From Ruegeria lacuscaerulensis ITI-1157 (lineage in GTDB: Bacteria > Pseudomonadota > Alphaproteobacteria > Rhodobacterales > Rhodobacteraceae), in the NCBI GenBank assembly GCA_000161775.1, contig GG704596.1:1697593-1761592 (forward strand): DNA of 64,000 bases. Reading direction: 5' to 3'. Numbering within the stretch: position 1 is the stretch's first letter; each line of letters begins with the position of its first letter. Shown one piece after another: positions 9,393-17,519 of this stretch. A program made the position numbers and the translations under genes. A model generated the notes under the pieces. That model had not been told where the DNA came from and did not search any database. It worked only from the letters and a program-made list of their open reading frames with translations.

Positions 9393-9758
9393 ATGTCCCG
9401 CGTTAAAGGTGGAACCGTAACTCACGCCCGTCACAAGAAGGTCGTCAAGGCCGCCAAAGGTTACTATGGCCGCCGCAAGAACACCTTCAAGGTTGCCCGT
9501 CAGGCCGTCGACAAGGCCAATCAGTACGCAACCCGCGACCGCAAGAACCGCAAGCGCAACTTCCGCGCCCTGTGGATTCAGCGCATCAACGCCGCCGTCC
9601 GTTCGCATGACGAAGCCCTGACCTATTCCCGCTTCATCAACGGCCTGAACCTGGCCGGCATCGAAGTGGACCGCAAAGTCCTGGCTGATCTGGCCGTGCA
9701 CGAACCGGAAGCGTTCGGCGCGATCGTCGCCAAGGCACAGGCCGCCTTGGCTGCCTGA
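9393..9758 (+). CDS. rplT: 50S ribosomal protein L20
   Basis: This 121-residue protein binds 23S rRNA early in large-subunit assembly and in many bacteria represses its own operon. The family start [27 protein letters not shown]-type region and the [20 protein letters not shown] segment are intact. The ATG follows AAGAGGAGATT. The gene ends 29 bases before a strong terminator. Confidence 0.97.
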   Translation: MSRVKGGTVTHARHKKVVKAAKGYYGRRKNTFKVARQAVDKANQYATRDRKNRKRNFRALWIQRINAAVRSHDEALTYSRFINGLNLAGIEVDRKVLADLAVHEPEAFGAIVAKAQAALAA

Positions 9759-9787
9759 TCTTTTCTACGAGAGACAGTGAAAACAAC

Positions 9788-9819
9788 GGCCGTCCCGAGT
9801 GGGGCGGCCTTTTTCTTTT
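9788..9819 (+). terminator. Intrinsic terminator of rpmI-rplT
   Basis: GGCCGTCCC pairs with GGGGCGGCC (one G-T wobble) around the loop GAGT, followed by TTTTTCTTTT. Confidence 0.9.
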
Positions 9820-10075
9820 CGGTGATCGGTCCGCCTATGTTCAGTCGGCTTTTTTAGTTCCGAAAAAACAGAAACAGTCATTCGATAAAGCCGCACTCAT
9901 GACCGCCGCAAACAGTTGCGCTTGAAAGACTTCCAACCCGGGTGTTTCATTTTTCATACATGGCCACCCGCGTGGTCGTGCTCAAAAACAACCGAGTCGC
10001 TGGCACGTTCGCAGCTGCCCTGACCGGGCCGAGGCGAAAGATCAGCACCGACATTGACCAACACGGAGAATTGTC

Positions 10076-11026
10076 ATGAACAAACTGACCATGCTGCTTG
10101 GAGGCGCATCGATGGCGCTTGCCGCGCCGGCCTTGGCTGCCGATGTGGTGATCGGCGTACCGAACTGGCCTTCGGTGAACGCAACGGCGCACATCCTCAA
10201 GGTCGCAATCGAGCAGAATCTCGGGCTCGAGGTTGAACTGCAGAACGGCACCAACCCGATCGTCTTCGAGGCAATGGATTCAGGCGCCATGCATGTGCAC
10301 CCCGAAGTCTGGCTGCCCAATCAGCAGAACCTGCACGACACCTACGTCAAGGAGAAGGGAACCGTGGCCTTGAACCCCAACGGGGTCGAGGCCTTCCAGG
10401 GCATGTGCGTCGACAAGGCCACCGCTGACGCCAACGGGATCACCTCGATCGACGATCTGACCAATCCCGACATCGCGGCGCTGTTTGACAGTGATGGCGA
10501 TGGCCAGGGCGAGCTGTGGATCGGTGCGCCGGGCTGGGCCTCGACCAATGTCGAAAAGATCCGCGCCAAGTCCTACGGCTATGACCAGGTGTTCGAACTG
10601 ACCGAGATCGACGAGACCGTGGCCTATGCCAATCTGGACAATGCGATCAAGGCCGGGAAGCCCTGGGTCGGGTTCTGCTATACGCCGCATTATGTTTTCC
10701 AGTTGCACGATCTGCAGGTTCTGGAAGAACCGCCCTATGACGCGGCCAAGTGGAAGGTCATCCAGCCGACCGACGACCCCGATTGGCTTGAAAAGTCCGA
10801 GGCCGGCGTGGCCTGGGACAAGGCCTATCTGCATCTGCACTATGCGAAGTCGCTGGAAAACGACTTTCCCGAAGTGGCCCGCATGCTGGCCAACATGAAG
10901 CTGACCACCGATCAGGTGTCCGAGATGACCTATGCGCTGGTGATCGATGAAAAGGACCCGCAGGCTTATGCCGAGGAGTGGGTTGCCGCGAATGAAGACG
11001 CGGTCCTGGGCTGGATGTCCGAGTGA
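10076..11026 (+). CDS. Glycine betaine/quaternary amine ABC transporter substrate-binding protein
   Basis: This 316-residue periplasmic protein of the OpuAC/ProX family starts with a Sec signal peptide (cleavage near APALAAD, residue 22). Its mature part begins VVIGVPNWPSVNATAHILK. Tryptophans at 31, 79, 154 and 197 are spaced as in betaine-type binding proteins, where an aromatic cage holds a quaternary ammonium group. The substrate could be glycine betaine, choline, TMAO or another betaine. ATPase and permease genes follow. Downstream methylamine-type catabolic genes suggest the ligand is degraded rather than only stored as an osmolyte. GGAGAATTGTC precedes the ATG. Confidence 0.88.
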   Translation: MNKLTMLLGGASMALAAPALAADVVIGVPNWPSVNATAHILKVAIEQNLGLEVELQNGTNPIVFEAMDSGAMHVHPEVWLPNQQNLHDTYVKEKGTVALNPNGVEAFQGMCVDKATADANGITSIDDLTNPDIAALFDSDGDGQGELWIGAPGWASTNVEKIRAKSYGYDQVFELTEIDETVAYANLDNAIKAGKPWVGFCYTPHYVFQLHDLQVLEEPPYDAAKWKVIQPTDDPDWLEKSEAGVAWDKAYLHLHYAKSLENDFPEVARMLANMKLTTDQVSEMTYALVIDEKDPQAYAEEWVAANEDAVLGWMSE

Positions 11027-11050
11027 TCCGAGCACACGGAAGTTGAAACC

Positions 11051-11087
11051 AGAACAGGCCGCCGGACAGCTACTGGCGGCCTGTTCT
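11051..11087 (+). other. Intercistronic stem-loop after the binding-protein gene
   Basis: AGAACAGGCCGCC and GGCGGCCTGTTCT make a perfect 13-base stem with an 11-base loop between the binding-protein and ATPase genes. Such structures commonly stabilise the upstream message or attenuate read-through, so binding protein is made in excess of the membrane parts. That role is inferred here. Confidence 0.75.
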
Positions 11088-11104
11088 GCATCAAAGGGAC
11101 AGGT

Positions 11105-12142
11105 ATGACGGAAACAGTCGTTAAACTGACGGATGTGTGGAAAATCTTCGGTGCCCGCGCCGATGAGGCCATGGAAGCCGTCCGCACCGAGGGCATCGGC
11201 AAGCCCGAGGTTCTTGAAAGATTCAATTGCGTGGTCGGCGTGCAGGGCGCCACGTTCGAGGTGCCCCGGGGAGAAATCTTCTGCATCATGGGCCTGTCGG
11301 GGTCGGGCAAGTCCACGTTGGTGCGTCATGTCAACCGGCTGATCGAACCGACCGCGGGCAAGATCGAGATTCTGGGCCATGATGTCTCGAAGATCTCCGA
11401 GTCCGAGCTGCGTCGGATCCGCGCCCAGCAGATCGGGATGGTGTTCCAGCACATGGCGCTGATGCCGCACCGCTCGGTGCGCGACAACGTGGCTTATCCG
11501 CTTGAGATCCGCAAAGTCTCGAAATCCAAGCGCTGGGCAGTGTCCGATCACGCGCTGGGCCTGGTGGATCTGACCGGCTATGAGGACCGGCTGCCCAAGG
11601 AACTGTCGGGCGGGATGCAGCAGCGTGTGGGCATCGCGCGCGCACTGGCCTCGGACCCGGAAATCCTGTTGATGGACGAACCGTTCTCGGCGCTGGACCC
11701 GCTGATCCGGCTGCAATTGCAGGACCAGTTCAAGGCTCTGGTTGCGCAGCTGAAAAAGACCACGCTCTTCATCACCCATGACCTGGACGAGGCCATTCGC
11801 ATCGGCCACCGCATCGCCATCATGAAGGACGGTGTGATCGTCCAGATTGGCACGCCTGAGGACATCGTGATGAACCCGGCCGACGACTATGTGCGCGAGT
11901 TCGTGCAGGGCATATCCAAGCTGAAACTGGTCAAGGCGCATTCGATCATGGAGCCGTTGGAGAGCTACTCCGGCCCGCTGGACGACGCGCCGCGCGCCGA
12001 TGAGGGCGCAGACCTCGACCAGTTGATCGATCTGGCCGTGAACACCGAGCTTCCGGTGGTGATCACCGACGGCGGTCAGGATGTGGGCATCGTGACCAAA
12101 CCACGCCTGCTGCGCGGAATTCAGGGGGGCAAAAATGACTGA
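11105..12142 (+). CDS. Quaternary amine ABC transporter ATP-binding protein (ProV/OpuAA type)
   Basis: This 345-residue ATPase energises the betaine-type importer. It shows Walker A (GLSGSGKSTLV, about residue 64), the signature LSGGMQQRVGIARAL near 165, Walker B ILLMDEPFSALD near 187 and the switch histidine in LFITHDLDEA. The unusual N-terminal lead (VWKIFGARADEAMEAV) is typical of the ProV group. After the ABC domain only about 70 residues remain, ending in a CBS-like half (TELPVVITDGGQDVGIVTK), shorter than the tandem CBS of E. coli ProV. It overlaps the permease gene by 8 bases. Confidence 0.92.
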   Translation: MTETVVKLTDVWKIFGARADEAMEAVRTEGIGKPEVLERFNCVVGVQGATFEVPRGEIFCIMGLSGSGKSTLVRHVNRLIEPTAGKIEILGHDVSKISESELRRIRAQQIGMVFQHMALMPHRSVRDNVAYPLEIRKVSKSKRWAVSDHALGLVDLTGYEDRLPKELSGGMQQRVGIARALASDPEILLMDEPFSALDPLIRLQLQDQFKALVAQLKKTTLFITHDLDEAIRIGHRIAIMKDGVIVQIGTPEDIVMNPADDYVREFVQGISKLKLVKAHSIMEPLESYSGPLDDAPRADEGADLDQLIDLAVNTELPVVITDGGQDVGIVTKPRLLRGIQGGKND

Positions 12143-13724
12143 TGCAACCACGGAATTGAAAGTCACGGCCGCCTCCGACATCGAGGTGGACCGCGAGGCG
12201 CTGGATCGGTCGATCCACGAATTCGCAGGCCCCAATGGTGACTACTATGTCAACGCCTTTCACAAGATCCATGATGCGACCAGTCCGATCCCGAACACGT
12301 TCAACCTGTGGGCGGCGGTGCTGGGTCCGTTCTGGTCCGCCTCGCGGGCGATCTGGGGGATGTTCTGGACCTTCCTGATCCTTGAGATCATCGCCTGGGT
12401 GCAGATCGGGCGCGGGGCCTGGGGCAACCCGGGGGCCGATCTGGCCGAACGCGCGGCCCGTCAGCAGGAACGCGCAAACGAGTTGCTGGCCCGCGCGGCG
12501 GATGCAACCGAGAAGGCGGATATCGACCGGTTCACCAAGTTGGCCGCAAACATCCAGAAGGCGGCGGATGCCAGCATGGAAAAGGCGCAGGCCGCGCAGT
12601 CCGAGGCGCTGGGGATCATGATCACCGGCCTTCTGATGCTGTTGGTCTTCAAGCTGGTTCAGGGGCTATATGCCGACCGGGTCTATGAAAAGCAGTATTC
12701 GAACTGGCGCATCGACCCGGACGGGACCGAAAGCGGACGCTCGACACGCAACACCGTTCTGGGCGCGGTTCTGGTGGCAGCGATCGGCCCACTGATCGTG
12801 TACAAGTTCACAGTCAACGCCTCTCTTCCGCTGCTGGATGCGTTCCCTGAAAAGGAAACCTCGGCAATGATCCTGGGCGAGGGCAACGGTACGCTTTTTT
12901 CGGCCCTGGCCAACTGGATGGAGGCGCGGATCGACGCAGCCGCGGCCGCGGGAGGCGATGTCTTCGATGGAATTGTCGCCGGTGTCCGCTCGGTTCTGGA
13001 CGGGCTAACCGTGGCCCTGATCGGGTCGCCCTGGCCGGTGGTCATGCTGGTGATCTGCGTGACCGCGTGGCGCGCGGCGGGTCCGCGCGTGGCGATCTTC
13101 ACCGCCGCTTCGTTGGCCTATATCGCGTTGCTGGGCTATTGGGACGTGGCGATGGAGACGGTGGCACTGGTGGGCGCGGCCGTGCTGCTGTGCGTCACCT
13201 TCGGCATTCCGCTGGGCATCTGGTTCGGCAAATCGAAACGCGCCTATCGCGCGGCCGAACCGGTGTTGGATTTGATGCAGACCCTACCGGCCTTCGTCTA
13301 CCTGATCCCGATCATCGCCTTCTTCGGCACCGGCAACCCGCCGGGCATCCTGGCCACGATCATCTTTGGTATGCCGCCGGTGATCCGCCTGACGGCGCTG
13401 GGCATGCGCGGGGTGCCGGAAAGCATCAAAGAGGCCGCCGTGGCCTTTGGCGCCTCGAAATGGCAGTTGCTGAAGGACGTGGAAATCCCGCTGGCGCTGC
13501 CGTCGATCATGACCGGCGTGAACCAGACCATCCTGATGTGCCTGTCGATGGTCGTGATCATCTCGCTGATCGGCGGCGGGGGTCTGGGCAAGGAAATCCT
13601 TGAGGCGCTGCAATACGCGGCCAAGGGGCCGGGCTTGCTGGGTGGCTTTGCGATCCTGTTCCTGGCCATGGTCATGGACCGCATCGTGCAGGGCGCCTTC
13701 CGACGCGAAGACGAAAAGATCTGA
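12135..13724 (+). CDS. Quaternary amine ABC transporter permease with N-terminal extension
   Basis: This 529-residue protein is about 200 residues longer than standard ProW-type permeases. The C-terminal half (from about residue 290) is the permease domain with the EAA loop ESIKEAAVAFGASKWQLLKD. The N-terminal part has a hydrophobic segment at about 58-90, a charged Ala/Glu/Lys-rich helix at about 100-157 that looks coiled-coil, and another membrane segment at about 158-176. This extension may sense or regulate; nothing in the sequence proves it. The start codon lies inside the 3' end of the ATPase gene, which implies translational coupling. Confidence 0.9.
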   Translation: MTDATTELKVTAASDIEVDREALDRSIHEFAGPNGDYYVNAFHKIHDATSPIPNTFNLWAAVLGPFWSASRAIWGMFWTFLILEIIAWVQIGRGAWGNPGADLAERAARQQERANELLARAADATEKADIDRFTKLAANIQKAADASMEKAQAAQSEALGIMITGLLMLLVFKLVQGLYADRVYEKQYSNWRIDPDGTESGRSTRNTVLGAVLVAAIGPLIVYKFTVNASLPLLDAFPEKETSAMILGEGNGTLFSALANWMEARIDAAAAAGGDVFDGIVAGVRSVLDGLTVALIGSPWPVVMLVICVTAWRAAGPRVAIFTAASLAYIALLGYWDVAMETVALVGAAVLLCVTFGIPLGIWFGKSKRAYRAAEPVLDLMQTLPAFVYLIPIIAFFGTGNPPGILATIIFGMPPVIRLTALGMRGVPESIKEAAVAFGASKWQLLKDVEIPLALPSIMTGVNQTILMCLSMVVIISLIGGGGLGKEILEALQYAAKGPGLLGGFAILFLAMVMDRIVQGAFRREDEKI

Positions 13725-13732
13725 CGCGACAG

Positions 13733-13770
13733 CCGCCCCCCCCGGGTCACCCGTGGGGGCGGTTTCATTT
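13733..13770 (+). terminator. Intrinsic terminator after the transporter operon
   Basis: CCGCCCCC pairs with GGGGGCGG, enclosing a smaller GGGT/ACCC stem, followed by TTTCATTT. It lies between the permease stop and the ureohydrolase start, so the latter may depend on read-through or its own promoter. Confidence 0.75.
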
Positions 13771-13787
13771 CATGGCGGGGAGACACG

Positions 13788-14768
13788 ATGGCGGACCGCT
13801 ACGAACAATCCATGATGGACAACCTGTACTGGTGGGGCGTGCCCACCCTGTTCCGGTGCCCCCATGTGGGGCCGCAGGACCAGGATATCGCCCTTGTGGG
13901 CGTGCCGCACTCTGCCGGCAACGGCACCACCGAGCGCGACCAGCATCTGGGCCCGCGTGCGCTGCGTCATGTCTCGGCCGTGCAGCGCCGGGTGCATTCG
14001 CTGTTCCAGATCGATCCGTGGTCCAGCGCGCGCATCGCCGATGTGGGCGACGTGCCGTTCCCGCGCGCCAACGACAACGAAGACTGCATCGAGCGTATCA
14101 CCGCCTTCTACCGTGACATCGACGCCGCCGGGGCGCGGCCCGTGTCGGTGGGCGGCGATCACTCGATCACGGGCGGGATCGTGCAGGCGCTGGGCCGCGG
14201 CGAACTGGCGGGCGGGCAACCGGTCAGCTTTCTGCATCTGGATGCGCATACGGATGTGTTCACCAAGGTCGATCATTTCCTGGGGGCCAAGAAGTCCGCC
14301 GCGCATTGGGGGGCTTACCTGGCCGATCAGGGGCAGGTGGACCCGACCCGGTCGATGCAGATCGGGTTGCGGGGGCATCCGCGCAGCCTGGACTGGCTGC
14401 AGCCTTCATATGACTATGGCTACAACATCGTCACCATGCGCGAGTTCCGCCAGCGTGGCTTGGCCGACGTGGTGGCCCAAACGCGCGAGGTTCTGGGCGA
14501 CCGGCCGGTCTACATCACCTTCGATCTCGACTGTCTTGATCCGACCATCGCGCCGGGCGTGTCGAACCTGGAACCCGGCGAAAAGGGTTTTGACATCGAC
14601 GAGGCCGTGGGAATTCTGCATGCCGCGCGGGGGCTGAACATCGTCGGCGGCGATGTGGTCTGCATGATGCCGACCAAGGACAGCCCGAACAACATCACCG
14701 CGCTGACGGCGGCGGCGGTCATGTTCGAGATGATCTCGATGATCGCCGAAAATGTCGAGCGGGCCTAG
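13788..14768 (+). CDS. Ureohydrolase (agmatinase/guanidino-acid hydrolase family), copy 1
   Basis: This 326-residue arginase-superfamily enzyme splits a guanidino group to urea and an amine with two Mn ions. The ligand motifs are intact: GGDHSITGG near residue 122, LHLDAHTD near 152, and FDLDCLDPTIAPG near 246. General annotation would be agmatinase, but no polyamine genes are nearby; the setting is quaternary-amine uptake and demethylation. Guanidinobutyrase or another guanidino-acid hydrolase is equally possible. Its stop codon overlaps that of the opposed second ureohydrolase in a shared CTAG. The ATG follows GGCGGGGAGACACG. Confidence 0.85.
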   Translation: MADRYEQSMMDNLYWWGVPTLFRCPHVGPQDQDIALVGVPHSAGNGTTERDQHLGPRALRHVSAVQRRVHSLFQIDPWSSARIADVGDVPFPRANDNEDCIERITAFYRDIDAAGARPVSVGGDHSITGGIVQALGRGELAGGQPVSFLHLDAHTDVFTKVDHFLGAKKSAAHWGAYLADQGQVDPTRSMQIGLRGHPRSLDWLQPSYDYGYNIVTMREFRQRGLADVVAQTREVLGDRPVYITFDLDCLDPTIAPGVSNLEPGEKGFDIDEAVGILHAARGLNIVGGDVVCMMPTKDSPNNITALTAAAVMFEMISMIAENVERA

Positions 14769-15733
14769 CGCCGCGCGTCGATCGCCTGGGCCAGCACGCA
14801 CAGCAGTTCGAACATCAGCGAAATGCCCAGCCATGCGGTACCGCCCGCCGGGTCGAAGGGCGGCGAGACCTCGACCAGATCCGCGCCGACAAGGTTCAAT
14901 CCTTCCAGCTTGCGGATGACCTGCTGGGCCTGAAAGCTGTTGGGGCCGCCGATCTCGGGCGTGCCGGTGCCGGGGGCATGGGTCGGGTCCACGAAATCGA
15001 TGTCATAGGTGCAATAGCAGGGCGCGTCGCCGACGATGGAGCGGACCTCGGCCATGACATCGTCGATGCCGCGGTCGAACAGCTCTTCGATGCGGATGAT
15101 GCGGATGCCCTGCGCCTCGCCCCATTCGATATCCTCGGTGTTGTAGGCGGTGCCGCGAATGCCCACCTGCACGAACCGTTCGGGATCGACCAATCCTTCC
15201 TCGACCGCGCGGCGGAATGGGGTGCCATGGGTATATTTGTGCCCGCCGAAATAGCTGTCGAACAGGTCGGTATGGCTGTCGAACTGGATCAGCCCCAGCG
15301 GGCCGTCGCTGGCCAGCGCCCGCAGGACGGGCAGGGTGGTCAGGTGATCGCCGCCCGCCGTCAGGGGAACGATGCTGCGCAGCATCAGGTCGGTGTAGAA
15401 GCGGGTGACGCGATCCAGCGTATCCGCGATATCCACCGGGTTGGGCGGCACGTCACCCAGGTCGGCACAGTTGACCAGTTCGAACGGGGCAACCCCGGTC
15501 ACCGGGTTCATGGCGCGGATCATGGTGGACTGGTCGCGCAACTGCCGCGGCCCGTGCCGCGCGCCGGGCCGGTTGGTGGTGCCCCCGTCCCAGGGGATGC
15601 CGACCAGCCCAAGCTCGACCAGATCCATCCGATCGTCGTCCGCGGTCAGGGCCGGCAGACGCATGAAGGTGGGGACACCGGCAAAGCGCGCCAGCTGCAT
15701 CGCCGAGACGGGTTGAAAGAACGCATTTGCCAT
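14765..15733 (-). CDS. Ureohydrolase (agmatinase/guanidino-acid hydrolase family), copy 2
   Basis: This 322-residue arginase-superfamily enzyme has the ligand motifs TAGGDHLTTL, QFDSHTDLFDS (Ser in place of the common Ala in DAHTD) and YDIDFVDPTHAPG. It is clearly diverged from copy 1 and faces it, so this is not a recent tandem duplication; different substrates are likely. The N-terminus VSAMQLARFAGVPTFMRLP is typical of guanidino-acid hydrolases of proteobacteria. It lies downstream of the MttB-family gene on the same strand, 83 bases away, and may be cotranscribed with it. Confidence 0.83.
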   Translation of the reverse strand: MANAFFQPVSAMQLARFAGVPTFMRLPALTADDDRMDLVELGLVGIPWDGGTTNRPGARHGPRQLRDQSTMIRAMNPVTGVAPFELVNCADLGDVPPNPVDIADTLDRVTRFYTDLMLRSIVPLTAGGDHLTTLPVLRALASDGPLGLIQFDSHTDLFDSYFGGHKYTHGTPFRRAVEEGLVDPERFVQVGIRGTAYNTEDIEWGEAQGIRIIRIEELFDRGIDDVMAEVRSIVGDAPCYCTYDIDFVDPTHAPGTGTPEIGGPNSFQAQQVIRKLEGLNLVGADLVEVSPPFDPAGGTAWLGISLMFELLCVLAQAIDARR

Positions 15734-15816
15734 GAGGCCCCCTGTGTCGTCGTTTGCCCGAGCCTAGCGCCAAGCCCGCGTCAAAAACACCCGGTCCGCG
15801 ACACAACGGCGTCGGA

Positions 15817-17334
15817 TCAGGACAGAATCCGGAAATTGGCGCGGATCTCGGCCTCTTGTTCGGGGCTGAGGTATTGCGGGTGATGCGTGCGCAGGATCTC
15901 TCGCGCGCGGTCGCGGGCGGTGGACCAGGCATCGCGCGCGCCGCTGTCCTGCCAGCTGCGCGGCTCGGCCCGGTCGGCAAGGGCGGGGTAGAAATAGTCG
16001 CGCTCCATCGCTGCATGGGTGTGGGCGCTGCCCAGGAAATGGCCCTCGCCCAGAACCGACTGGCAGATCGCGTCAAAGCCTAGGTTTTCTTCGGTCACCT
16101 CGATCCCGCGCAGGGCGCGGTAGGTGTGCGAATGCATCTCGTCATCCAGAACGAACCCCTCGAAACTGACCCCCAACAGCGAGGCCGTCATGCCCGAGCT
16201 TTCGTAGATCAGGTTGCCCCCGGCCAGCGCGGCGGCCAGCGAGGTGATGCCTTTTTCAGCGCCGTATTGCGCGTCGATGGCCTTGGCATCGGTCATCGAA
16301 CAGGCCACGCCCGAGGGCAGCCCCAGCCAGTTGGTGATCTGGGCCGAGGCCGCGTTCAGCACGGCAGTTTCGCCGCTGCCGCCCGAAAAGGCACCGGTGC
16401 GCAGATCGATGATGAAGGGCCAGTTGGAAAACACCATGGGAAAGCCCGGCCGGATCGCGTTGACCATGACCAGGCTGGCCAGAGTTTCGGCCAGCGACTG
16501 GGTCAGAAACCCGGCCATGGTGGCGGGCGCGGTCGCCCCGGCCTGGGCTGCGGTGATGCAGGACATGGGGATGTTGTGCGCGATGCATTCATAGACCACG
16601 TCCACCGCATCTTCGCCGTATCGCAGGGGCGAGATCACCGGGCTGATATGCGCCTTCAGGAACGGGCGTTCCGCAAAGGTGCCCCGGCCTCCGGCGGCGA
16701 TGTCCAGCATCCGCACGATGGGCGCGACATGTTCGGCCAACGTGAACGAGGTCGCCACCGGTTTGGTGGTGTTCCGGATCAGCGCATAGGCGGTGTTCAC
16801 GTCCAGATCGAAATTGTCCGGCACGTCGGTGGCGACGCAGCATCGGGTGAACCAGCTGACATTGGCCAGCGTGTCCTGAAGGCGGGTGAAATCATGCAGA
16901 TCGGCCAGCGTCGACGGGCGATAGAGCCCGCTGTCCAGGTCCAGCGTCTGCACCGCTGCGCCGCCAGTGCCGAAATACACGCGGTCGCCGCCCACCTCGA
17001 TCGACCGGGCCGGGTCGCGCCCGTGCAAGGTGAACCGTTTGGCGGCCTGCCGGACCGCGCCTTCGACCATCGCTCGAGGAAATACCAGCCGCCCCGGCGG
17101 ACCGGGCCGCGCGCCAGCGGCGATCAGGTCCTGTGCCAGGCGGTCGGGCACTTCGCCCATGCCCAGCGTTTCCAGCAGGCGCAGGGCGGTGTCGTGGATC
17201 GCCGCGATCTCGGGCGGGGTCAGGGGTTTGTACTGCCCACCGATCTGGCCGGGCGGGCAGGGGTCAAAGGCCGGTTTGGCCGCCCGTTGCGCCAGCCTGG
17301 CGCGCCGCCCGCCGCGTTTGCCCCGTTCTGGCAT
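15817..17334 (-). CDS. MttB-superfamily (trimethylamine/betaine) methyltransferase, non-pyrrolysine type
   Basis: This 505-residue protein is of the trimethylamine methyltransferase (MttB) superfamily. Members move a methyl group from a quaternary or tertiary amine to a corrinoid protein. Family landmarks include PRAMVEGAVRQAAKRFTLHGRD, YFGTGGAAVQTLD, RCCVATDVPD, AFSGGSGETAVLNAA and the C-terminal GEGHFLGSAHTHAAMERDYFYP. No in-frame TAG occurs, so it is a non-pyrrolysine member, as in glycine-betaine methyltransferase MtgB. No corrinoid protein or second methyltransferase lies in the window. The true methyl donor is unknown; the neighbouring betaine-type importer and DMGDH-like gene suggest a betaine. 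Confidence 0.85.
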   Translation of the reverse strand: MPERGKRGGRRARLAQRAAKPAFDPCPPGQIGGQYKPLTPPEIAAIHDTALRLLETLGMGEVPDRLAQDLIAAGARPGPPGRLVFPRAMVEGAVRQAAKRFTLHGRDPARSIEVGGDRVYFGTGGAAVQTLDLDSGLYRPSTLADLHDFTRLQDTLANVSWFTRCCVATDVPDNFDLDVNTAYALIRNTTKPVATSFTLAEHVAPIVRMLDIAAGGRGTFAERPFLKAHISPVISPLRYGEDAVDVVYECIAHNIPMSCITAAQAGATAPATMAGFLTQSLAETLASLVMVNAIRPGFPMVFSNWPFIIDLRTGAFSGGSGETAVLNAASAQITNWLGLPSGVACSMTDAKAIDAQYGAEKGITSLAAALAGGNLIYESSGMTASLLGVSFEGFVLDDEMHSHTYRALRGIEVTEENLGFDAICQSVLGEGHFLGSAHTHAAMERDYFYPALADRAEPRSWQDSGARDAWSTARDRAREILRTHHPQYLSPEQEAEIRANFRILS

Positions 17335-17411
17335 CTCCGAAGGCTCCTGATCCGATCCTGCCCTGCAGGGTACGCGGCAACGCGGGGTGCGGCCAAAGCG
17401 GAAATGCCGTT

Positions 17412-17425
17412 TTGAGAAATCTCAA
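17412..17425. promoter_or_regulatory. Palindrome between divergent methyltransferase and flavoprotein genes
   Basis: TTGAGA-AA-TCTCAA has perfect 6-base arms and sits in the 185-base divergent promoter region. A TTTCGAT half-site follows at 17432-17438 and matches an arm of the repeat before the LysR gene. It is a plausible operator. Confidence 0.45.
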
Positions 17426-17519
17426 TCCCCGTTTCGATTTTTCGGGACCGGCCACTGCGCCATTGCCCGCCCGGTGCGCCGTTCGGCAGGGTTCGGGCGA
17501 CGTCAGAAGGAGCACACCC

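Noticed and set aside
13788-15733. Recent tandem duplication of agmatinase
   Set aside because: The two proteins face each other and differ in most positions, including the DAHTD/DSHTD motif, so they are old paralogs or separately acquired.
15817-17334. Pyrrolysine codon in the MttB-family gene
   Set aside because: The frame is open from start to the final stop without any internal TAG, so pyrrolysine is not needed.
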